12,165 nucleotides of DNA from Paracoccaceae bacterium (GTDB taxonomy: Bacteria > Pseudomonadota > Alphaproteobacteria > Rhodobacterales > Rhodobacteraceae): NCBI GenBank assembly GCA_026982255.1, contig JALSHL010000245.1:1-12165 (forward strand). Direction: 5' to 3'. The notes beneath the pieces were generated by a model. The model was given only the letters and a program-made list of their open reading frames with translations. It was not told the origin of the DNA and did no database searches. This document shows positions 6,567-12,165 of the stretch, one piece after another; position 1 is the first letter of the stretch, and each line of letters starts with the position of its first letter. The position numbers and the translations under genes were made by a program.

Positions 6567-7210
6567 GTTTTCTCGAATTCGTCGAAGGGCCGCTGTTCTA
6601 TTTCTCCGGCACGGTTTTCGTTCTGGCCGGACTGTGGCGCATCATCGGCCTGATCCGTCTGGGTCGTCGCAAGGACATATCGGAGCCCAAGGGCTCTGCC
6701 GCCGCCGGATTTATCAGGGGCAACTTCCGCCATTTCTTTCCGCGCCGTGTGTTCACCAAATGGATGTGGATGCACATCCTCGGCGGTTATGCCTTCCATA
6801 TCGGATTGCTTGTCGTGCTGCTGTTTGCCGCCCCGCATGTGGCGTTCCTCAGTGACCGCATTCTGGCGGGTTTCAGCTGGCCGGCCCTGCCGCGCTGGGG
6901 CTTCATCATTGCGGCCGAGTTCGCCTTTGCCGGCCTGATCGTTCTGTGGGTGCGCCGGTTTTCCAACCCGGTGATGCGCCTGATCAGCGACTGGGACGAC
7001 CATATCGGCAGCTGGCTGACCTTTATCGTCATGCTGACCGGCATGTTTGCCCTACAGGAATCCCATGATATCCTGCGCGCGATCCATATGCTGATGGTCG
7101 ATATCTGGCTGCTCTACTTCCCGTTCAGCCGCCTGATGCATGCTTTCACATTCTTCCTGTCGCGCGGCCATACCGGCGCCACCTACGGACGCAAGGGGAT
7201 GATCCCATGA
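6563..7210 (+). CDS. NarI/DsrM-like membrane cytochrome b subunit
   Basis: A 215-residue membrane protein with five likely helices at about 10-31, 68-90, 112-131, 149-165 and 172-199. Histidines suited to two b hemes sit in helix 2 (H71, H79) and helix 5 (H175, H193). The 18-residue H175-H193 spacing matches the H187-H205 pair of E. coli NarI, and the five-helix layout matches NarI/DsrM proteins that exchange electrons with quinone. It has no signal peptide. AGGAGAG (6551-6557) precedes the ATG, which overlaps the gamma stop (ATGA); its own stop overlaps the next ATG in the same way (7207-7210). There is no NarG/NarH nearby, so it is not part of nitrate reductase. The adjacent HdrD-like gene makes the pair resemble DsrMK, TmcBC or HdrED. 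The direction of electron flow cannot be read from sequence. Confidence 0.85.
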   Translation: MSFLEFVEGPLFYFSGTVFVLAGLWRIIGLIRLGRRKDISEPKGSAAAGFIRGNFRHFFPRRVFTKWMWMHILGGYAFHIGLLVVLLFAAPHVAFLSDRILAGFSWPALPRWGFIIAAEFAFAGLIVLWVRRFSNPVMRLISDWDDHIGSWLTFIVMLTGMFALQESHDILRAIHMLMVDIWLLYFPFSRLMHAFTFFLSRGHTGATYGRKGMIP

Positions 7211-8472
7211 GCCAGAGCAAAGCGGAAATCGCGGTCGAAAAATTTCTCGAATTCACCGATGGTGAAGTCGCCTCGTTCTTCGAGTCCTGCGTCCACTGCG
7301 GGCTGTGCGCCGGCGCCTGCCCGTTCTATGTCAGCACGCAGGACCCGAAATATACGCCGACCTACAAGCTGCTGCCGATGGTCAAGGCCTATAAACGCGA
7401 AAAGGCACCGCTGTCGAAAATCCGCAAGATGTTCGGCCTCGCTCCCGATCCGGTGACCGAGGAGGAACTGCTGGAATGGGAGCCGCTGGTCTATGACAGT
7501 TGCACCATGTGCGGGCGCTGCACCACGGTCTGCCCGATGGGCATCGATATTGCCGGCACCATCCGCAAAATGCGCGAGGGCTATGCCGCCGCCGGTCTGG
7601 TGCCCGAGGGGCTGCAACGCTCTGCCGAGTTTGTCGAGAAAACTTCCTCACCTATGGGCGTGACGCTGAAGGCGCTGGAGGCGCAGATCAGGCATCAGGA
7701 AAAGGAAACCGGCATCCCGATCGAGATCGACAAAAAAGGCGCCGACTATATGGCGATCCTGTCCTCGATGGAGATCATGGGCTATCCCGAGATTATCGGC
7801 GCCTATGCCAAACTGTTCAAAAAGGCCGGTCTGACCTGGACGATATCGTCGGAGGCTTACGAGGCCACCAACGTCGGCGTGCAGATCGGTTCCGGTCCTC
7901 TGGCGAAATCCATCGTCAAACGGGTGGTCGATGCCGCCGAGGCGCTGGAGGTCAAATACGTTATCAGCCCCGAATGCGGCCACGCCTACGGCGCGATCCG
8001 CTGGGCCGGTCCGAACCTGATCGGGCGCCAGTTCAAGTTCGATGTCATCCACATTATCGAGTTGCTGGACAAGCTGCGCCGCGAGGGGCGGATACCGGCA
8101 GGCAAAAAGGACGGCCGCAAAATGACGCTGCACGATCCCTGCCAGCTGGTTCGCCGTGGCGGCCTGTTGAAGGAACCGCGGCGGCTGATGGATGACTCCT
8201 GTTCCGATTTTATCGAGATGGAAAGCTCCGGTATTGCCAACATTTGCTGTGGCGGTGGTGGCGGGGTCTCGGCCAACCCGCGGGCGGAGGAACTGAAGCT
8301 CGCCGCCTTTGGCCAGAAAGCCAAGCAGCTTACCGGTATAGACGATCTGGAAGTGGTCATCGTGCCCTGCGCCAACTGCCGCACGGTGTTCGAGGACGGG
8401 CTGGACGAATACGAGCTGAATTACGAGGTTCTGGGCCTTGGCGAACTGGTGGCGGCAACGCTTGAGGAATAA
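7207..8472 (+). CDS. HdrD/DsrK-like (Fe-S)-binding CCG-domain protein
   Basis: A 421-residue soluble iron-sulfur protein, presumably bound at the cytoplasmic face by the preceding cytochrome b. Two [4Fe-4S] ferredoxin motifs are near the N-terminus: C28, C31, C34, C38 and C99, C102, C105, C109. A CCG domain follows at the C-terminus with C312 (HDPCQLVRRGG), C347-C348 (NICCGGGGGV), and C388/C391 (PCANC). In heterodisulfide reductase HdrD and DsrK this motif binds a special [4Fe-4S] cluster that acts on disulfides or polysulfur species. The N-terminal CCG repeat is degenerate: it keeps YEATNVG and C257 in SPECGHAYG but has no CC pair, as I recall for DsrK-like proteins. GlpC-like or glycolate oxidase GlcF-like roles are less likely given the NarI-like partner. 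It has no Tat signal or membrane helix. It is the last gene before the terminator, and its substrate is unknown. Confidence 0.86.
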   Translation: MSQSKAEIAVEKFLEFTDGEVASFFESCVHCGLCAGACPFYVSTQDPKYTPTYKLLPMVKAYKREKAPLSKIRKMFGLAPDPVTEEELLEWEPLVYDSCTMCGRCTTVCPMGIDIAGTIRKMREGYAAAGLVPEGLQRSAEFVEKTSSPMGVTLKALEAQIRHQEKETGIPIEIDKKGADYMAILSSMEIMGYPEIIGAYAKLFKKAGLTWTISSEAYEATNVGVQIGSGPLAKSIVKRVVDAAEALEVKYVISPECGHAYGAIRWAGPNLIGRQFKFDVIHIIELLDKLRREGRIPAGKKDGRKMTLHDPCQLVRRGGLLKEPRRLMDDSCSDFIEMESSGIANICCGGGGGVSANPRAEELKLAAFGQKAKQLTGIDDLEVVIVPCANCRTVFEDGLDEYELNYEVLGLGELVAATLEE

Positions 8473-8522
8473 GGGTTAACGCCCTACCTTTATTTTCTAT
8501 AAGCCTCTGGAAAGATTGCAAT

Positions 8523-8538
8523 AAAAGGCATTATTGCC
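8523..8538 (-). terminator. Possible weak terminator for tupA, overlapping the + strand one
   Basis: Read on the minus strand, GGCA (8538-8535) and TGCC (8530-8527) form a four-pair stem with loop ATAA, followed directly by TTTTAT (8526-8521). It shares bases 8535-8538 with the + strand terminator. The short stem makes this a weak call. Confidence 0.35.
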
Positions 8539-8552
8539 AGTTGGCAATTTTT
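8533..8552 (+). terminator. Rho-independent terminator of the formate dehydrogenase operon
   Basis: ATTGCC (8533-8538) pairs with GGCAAT (8543-8548) around the loop AGTT, and a run of T follows (8548-8552). It lies 60 bases after the last stop codon of the + strand operon, in the gap between convergent genes. The stem is only six pairs, so strength is moderate. Confidence 0.7.
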
Positions 8553-8556
8553 CCGC

Positions 8557-9372
8557 TTATCCGCCGTTCGGAAAGAAAAGCTGCTGCCCGTTCATCCGGT
8601 AGGCCCCGATCAGCGCCTGCCCTTTTTCCGACAGCAGCCAGTCGATAAATGCCTGCGCACCCGCCGCGTTTACATGCGGGAACCGTTCGGGATTGAGCGC
8701 GATAATGCCATACTGGTTGAACAGTTCCGGCACGCCCTCGAACAACACCCGATAGTCCTGCTTGTCGCCATAGGCGATCCATGTGGCGCGGTCGGTCAGG
8801 GTATAGCCGCGCATCTCGATCGTCGTGCGGATGGTGGCGCCCATGCCCGCGCCGACCTCGCGATACCAGCCGTTGTCGATGGTTGGCATGGTGCCGAGCG
8901 CGGCCCAGAGCGCCAGTTCCTTCTTGTTGGTGCCGGAGTCGTCGCCGCGCGAAACGAACGGGGCTTTGCCGTCCAGCAAGGACCGTAACGCGCCATCGAG
9001 CGTTTCGGCCGACCCGAGGCCGGCGGGATCGTCTGCCGGACCGATCAGCACGAAATCGTTATACATCAGATCGAAGCGTTGCAGGCCATACCCCTCGGCG
9101 ACGAATTTTTCCTCGGCCGGTTTTGCATGCACCAGCAGCACATCGGCATCGCCGTTCATGGCGTTGCGAATGGCCTGTCCGGTGCCGACGGCAACCACAT
9201 CGACCCGCAGGCCGGTATCGGCCTCGAACAACGGCAGGATGTAGTCATAGAAACCGGAATTCTGGGTCGAGGTCGTGGACTGCACCAGAATACGGTTTTC
9301 GGCGGCGGAACCGGCGGTCGAAAAGGCCAGCAATGCGAAAACGGCAAGCAGGGTGGTGCGAAGGCTGGTCAT
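8557..9372 (-). CDS. tupA: Tungstate ABC transporter substrate-binding protein (TupA type)
   Basis: A 271-residue periplasmic binding protein. The N-terminus is a Sec signal peptide (hydrophobic 6-20, GSA-AEN near residue 23). The mature protein opens with ILVQSTTSTQNSGFYDY (S32-TTSTQNSG-40), the hallmark of TupA proteins that bind tungstate. It continues with VVAVGTGQAIRNAMNGDAD and, further on, FVSRGDDSGTNKKELALW, also conserved in the family. ModA (molybdate) and PstS (phosphate) proteins have different openings. The ATG at 9372 fits the signal peptide, though the Shine-Dalgarno (AGG in ATAGGT) is weak. It faces the formate dehydrogenase operon tail to tail. No tupB (permease) or tupC (ATPase) adjoins it: downstream is the convergent operon and upstream is DUF3422. 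The permease and ATPase must be elsewhere if it works in uptake. Sequence alone cannot fully exclude a related oxyanion as ligand. Confidence 0.85.
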   Translation of the reverse strand: MTSLRTTLLAVFALLAFSTAGSAAENRILVQSTTSTQNSGFYDYILPLFEADTGLRVDVVAVGTGQAIRNAMNGDADVLLVHAKPAEEKFVAEGYGLQRFDLMYNDFVLIGPADDPAGLGSAETLDGALRSLLDGKAPFVSRGDDSGTNKKELALWAALGTMPTIDNGWYREVGAGMGATIRTTIEMRGYTLTDRATWIAYGDKQDYRVLFEGVPELFNQYGIIALNPERFPHVNAAGAQAFIDWLLSEKGQALIGAYRMNGQQLFFPNGG

Positions 9373-9397
9373 GGGAATACCTATGCTTTCAGGAGCA

Positions 9398-9422
9398 GGC
9401 CCAGCTTAGCACCGCATGGGCC
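9398..9422 (-). other. Inverted repeat in the leader of tupA
   Basis: GGCCCA (9398-9403) and TGGGCC (9417-9422) form a six-pair repeat with a 13-base spacer. GCA (9395-9397) and TGC (9426-9428) could extend it across a small bulge. It lies 26 bases upstream of the tupA start in the 82-base gap to DUF3422. No T-run follows on the minus strand, so it is not a terminator for DUF3422. It could be an operator or leader hairpin, but could also be chance in GC-rich DNA. Only weak promoter-like hexamers were seen in this gap. Confidence 0.25.
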
Positions 9423-9454
9423 GGATGCAAGAATATTTCCCTTGTCACATGCCG

Positions 9455-10768
9455 TTATCCGCGCAGTTTCGCGACTCTGTGATGGATGCGGCGCATGCCG
9501 AGGTAGACGATCAACAGGATCGGCAGGGTCACGGCGGCAAGGACGGTGGTTTTGTCGATACCGAAGTTTTTCGCAATCGGGGTAAGGAAATACCCGGCCA
9601 GACTGACGGCATAATAGCCGATAGCGACCACGGAAAGCCCCTCGACCGTTTCTTGCAAGCGCAGTTGCAGTTCCGCGCGGCGGTCCATCTGTTTCAGGAC
9701 CTCGTGGTTCTGTTCCTCGGTTTTTACATCGACGCGGGTGCGCAGAAGATTGGCGGCACGTTCGGCGCGTAGCGACAGGTCGGCAAGGCGGGCCTGTGCG
9801 GAACGGCAGGTGCGCATGGCGGGGTCGTAGCGGCGCATCATGAATTCGCTGAACAGTTGCTTGCCCTTGACGCGGCCCTCGCGCATCACCTGTATGCGCT
9901 GGTTGACGATGGCGGCATAGGCTTCGGCCGCGCCGAAACGGAAGGCGGTGGAGGAGGAAAGAAACTCGATCTTCGCCGACATTTCCAGCAGACGATGCAG
10001 GGATTCCGGCTGGTCGCTCCCGTCGTCCTCGGCCATTTGCTGCACGATTTCGGTCAGTTCGCGATCCATTTCGAATACGGTGCGGGAAACGCGCCGGGCG
10101 ATGGGCAGGGTCAGCATCGAGGCGGTCTTGTAGGTCTCGACTTCCAGCAGCCGCTGGACGATTCGCCCCAGACGGCGGGGGCTGATGCCCGGGCGGGACA
10201 GGATGGCGAAGCGGTTGTGCCCGTTTTCGTCGATACGGAAATCGCCGGCGACCACCGCCTCGTCATCCGCCACGCGCGAGACGGTCAGGTTTTCCGGCAC
10301 GAACCACTTCGGGAATTTCCGGTCGATAACCTGTTGCATTTCATCCTCGTCCGCGACCTCCTCGATCCGCACGATGGCCGAGGTCAGGATCGCGCCGGGG
10401 GCCTCGGCCAGCCAGTCCTTGGGGAAGATGGAAAACACTGTGCCGTTGAACGGGATGTCGGCGACGGAATCGGCAAAGATCGTGTAGCTCATGAATTCCG
10501 TGTGCAGCTCCCATTTCAGGAAGTTGCGCCCGACACGGCCGGAGTAATGGTCGGCATCCGGTGCCGGATGCGGTGCACCGTGGCGGTCGAGCAGGGCGAG
10601 CAGGTGGGCGCGGTCCTTGGCGCGGTCGCGCTCCACCGCCTTTTCCGGCATCTTGATGACGATATAGGCGGCACGGCACGGGGCCTTCAGTTCGGGGAAG
10701 GGACGGGCGTGCAGCTCGTTGTTCAGCTCGTAACGGAGCGGGTGGTCGGGGAGTACGGGAAGGGTCAT
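9455..10768 (-). CDS. DUF3422 family membrane protein
   Basis: A 437-residue protein of unknown function. The N-terminus reads LPDHPLRYELNNELHARPFP, the family opening. The long middle part is soluble and helical, with charged stretches that could form coiled coils at about 315-385 (ARLADLSLRAERAANLLRTR and after). Two membrane helices close the protein, at about 386-407 (VVAIGYYAVSLAGYFL) and 415-431 (VLAAVTLPILLIVYLGM), followed by a basic tail, so most of the protein probably faces the cytoplasm. I chose ATG 10768 because AAAGG lies eight bases upstream and the family sequence starts just after it. A TTG at 10786, overlapping the mutL stop as TTGA, would add six residues. It lies 14 bases downstream of mutL on the same strand and is probably co-transcribed with it; I know of no functional link to mismatch repair. 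Confidence 0.87.
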   Translation of the reverse strand: MTLPVLPDHPLRYELNNELHARPFPELKAPCRAAYIVIKMPEKAVERDRAKDRAHLLALLDRHGAPHPAPDADHYSGRVGRNFLKWELHTEFMSYTIFADSVADIPFNGTVFSIFPKDWLAEAPGAILTSAIVRIEEVADEDEMQQVIDRKFPKWFVPENLTVSRVADDEAVVAGDFRIDENGHNRFAILSRPGISPRRLGRIVQRLLEVETYKTASMLTLPIARRVSRTVFEMDRELTEIVQQMAEDDGSDQPESLHRLLEMSAKIEFLSSSTAFRFGAAEAYAAIVNQRIQVMREGRVKGKQLFSEFMMRRYDPAMRTCRSAQARLADLSLRAERAANLLRTRVDVKTEEQNHEVLKQMDRRAELQLRLQETVEGLSVVAIGYYAVSLAGYFLTPIAKNFGIDKTTVLAAVTLPILLIVYLGMRRIHHRVAKLRG

Positions 10769-10782
10769 GTTCCGTGCCTTTG

Positions 10783-12165
10783 TCAACTGCGCCCGAACAG
10801 GCGCTCGATATCGCTCATCTTAAGCTCCACATAGGTCGGGCGTCCATGGTTGCACTGGCCGGAATAGGGGGTTGCTTCCATTTCGCGCAGCAGGGCGTTC
10901 ATTTCGGGGGCCGACATGCGCCGGCCGGTGCGGATGGAGCCGTGGCAGGCGACGCGCGAGAGGATGGCCTCGATCCGGTCCCTGACAGTTTGCGAGCGGC
11001 CCAGATCGGCCAGTTCGTCGGCGATGTCGCGGATCATTGCGGCGGCGTTGACCTCGCCCAGAATGGCAGGGGTTTCGCGCACGCAGACGGCGTTGCCGCC
11101 GAAGGCCTCGACCGTCAGGCCGAGGGGGGCGAGATCCGGCGCGGCGGCGAGCAGGCGGGCGATGTCGTCGGCGGACATTTCGACGATTTCGGGGATCAGC
11201 AGGGCCTGCGCTGCAACGCCGTTGCCGGCCATCTGGGCCTTCAGTTTCTCGTAGTTCAGCCGTTCGTGCGCGGCATGGGCATCCACAAGGATCATGCCGT
11301 CGCGGGTCTGGGCGACGATGTAGTTTTCATGCAGTTGCGCGCGGGCCGCCCCGAGTGGCAGGTCGATGGCGTCGCTGTCGACGGGTTCCTCCATGCGGGC
11401 CGAAGGGGCAGCGAATTCGGCGAAACCCTGCTGGTCGGAGGCGGGTTGCTGGAAATCGTAGGCCCGTTGCAGGGTGGATTGCGAGGGCCGGTCCATCTGG
11501 TAGATCGGGGCGTTCGGCACCTGTGGGCGCATGGCGCCGAGCGTGGCGTCGGAAACAGTGGTGGAGGCACGGTGTCCGGCGGCAGCCAGTGCGTGTTTGA
11601 GGGCAGAAACCACCAGCCCGCGGGCAAGACCCGGCTCGCGGAATCGGACCTCGGCCTTGGCGGGGTGGACGTTGACGTCCACCAGTTCGGGATCGCAGGA
11701 GACGAACAGAGCGACAGCGGCGTGGCGGTCGCGGCTCAGGAAATCGGAGTAGGCGCCGCGCAGGGCACCGATCAGCAGCTTGTCGCGCACGGGGCGGCCG
11801 TTGACAAAGAAGAACTGCGCCACCGCCGCGCCGCGCGAGTAGGTCGGCAGGGCGGCGTAGCCGGTCAGGCGGTAGCCCTCGCGTTCGGCATCTATGCGCA
11901 TGGCGTTGGCGATGAAATCGGAGCCGAGGATGGTGCGCAGGCGACCGGCCAGCGCGTCGAACATGTCGCCGGTTTCGGGATCGGCGCGGAATTTGATTTT
12001 GCCCTCGCCGCCACCGGAAATGTCGCGCAGGGTGAACCCCGTATGCGGTTCGGCCATGGCGAGGCGTTTGACCACATCGGCAATGGCACCGGATTCGGCG
12101 CGGTCGGTGCGCAGGAATTTCAGGCGCGCCGGTGTGGCGTGGAACAGGTCGCGCAGTTCCACCAC
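10783..12165 (-). CDS. mutL: DNA mismatch repair protein MutL (N-terminus beyond window)
   Basis: The window holds the last 460 residues; the gene runs off the right edge, so about the first 130-150 residues (GHKL ATPase motifs) are missing. The first visible residues, VELRDLFHATPARLKFL, belong to the conserved N-terminal region. The transducer domain follows with FFFVNGRPVRDKLL and VDVNVHPAKAEVRF (about 163-175 of the visible part). A variable linker (about 195-270) leads to the C-terminal dimerisation and nuclease domain: VDAHAAHERLNYE (294-306), ACHGSIRTGRR and QCNHGRPTYVEL (437-448). These correspond to the DQHA(X)2E(X)4E, ACR and C-x-H-x-R-P motifs of endonuclease-type MutL, here with Ala in place of Gln. 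MutL couples mismatch recognition by MutS to strand removal. The stop is TGA (10785-10783). Confidence 0.95.
   Translation of the reverse strand: MVELRDLFHATPARLKFLRTDRAESGAIADVVKRLAMAEPHTGFTLRDISGGGEGKIKFRADPETGDMFDALAGRLRTILGSDFIANAMRIDAEREGYRLTGYAALPTYSRGAAVAQFFFVNGRPVRDKLLIGALRGAYSDFLSRDRHAAVALFVSCDPELVDVNVHPAKAEVRFREPGLARGLVVSALKHALAAAGHRASTTVSDATLGAMRPQVPNAPIYQMDRPSQSTLQRAYDFQQPASDQQGFAEFAAPSARMEEPVDSDAIDLPLGAARAQLHENYIVAQTRDGMILVDAHAAHERLNYEKLKAQMAGNGVAAQALLIPEIVEMSADDIARLLAAAPDLAPLGLTVEAFGGNAVCVRETPAILGEVNAAAMIRDIADELADLGRSQTVRDRIEAILSRVACHGSIRTGRRMSAPEMNALLREMEATPYSGQCNHGRPTYVELKMSDIERLFGRS

Noticed and set aside
6563..7210. Nitrate reductase gamma subunit (narI).
   Set aside because: No narG, narH or narJ is nearby; the partner is an HdrD/DsrK-like protein, and the gene sits inside a formate dehydrogenase operon.
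10769..10786. TTG start for DUF3422 overlapping the mutL stop (TTGA).
   Set aside because: Possible, but ATG 10768 fits the family N-terminus and has AAAGG at usual spacing.
1..12165. Mobile elements, CRISPR arrays, tRNA or rRNA genes, or signs of recent transfer.
   Set aside because: No repeats with spacers, transposase or integrase sequences, tRNA-like cloverleafs or attachment-site duplications were seen, and base composition is even except in the promoter gap.

Overview
The window looks like chromosomal DNA from a GC-rich alphaproteobacterium, most likely of the Rhodobacterales/Roseobacter type. I infer this from the order DUF3305 - DUF3306 - TorD-like chaperone - small Tat protein - fdhA - fdh3B, and from the DUF3422 and MutL sequences. 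No mobile element, CRISPR array, tRNA or rRNA was seen. The window is almost entirely coding on one strand or the other. The only AT-rich stretch is a short gap at 839-979.

Region 1 (1-838, + strand) holds the end of a DUF3305 gene and a complete DUF3306 gene joined by an ATGA overlap. These are uncharacterised proteins that travel with respiratory formate dehydrogenase loci. Region 2 (839-979) is an AT-rich gap (about 35% GC by hand count) with two small inverted repeats and probably holds the promoter of the main operon.

Region 3 (980-8472, + strand) is one operon-like run of seven genes: a TorD-family maturation chaperone, a 62-residue Tat-signal protein, a Tat-exported molybdopterin/tungstopterin formate dehydrogenase catalytic subunit with Cys in place of selenocysteine, a 16-cysteine four-cluster beta subunit without a membrane anchor, a cytochrome b gamma subunit with a signal peptide and an extra N-terminal region, a NarI/DsrM-like five-helix diheme cytochrome b, and an HdrD/DsrK-like CCG-domain iron-sulfur protein. 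The last three are chained by 4-bp ATGA overlaps. The first part should oxidise formate in the periplasm and reduce quinone. The added NarI/HdrD-like pair would join the quinone pool to an unknown partner at the cytoplasmic face. That pair is the most unusual part of the window. A compact terminator region lies at 8523-8552.

Region 4 (8557-9372, - strand, convergent) encodes a TupA-type tungstate-binding periplasmic protein, without tupB or tupC beside it. Its position suggests that the formate dehydrogenase uses tungsten. Region 5 (9455-12165, - strand) is a housekeeping pair: mutL (N-terminus beyond the window edge) followed by a DUF3422 membrane protein.
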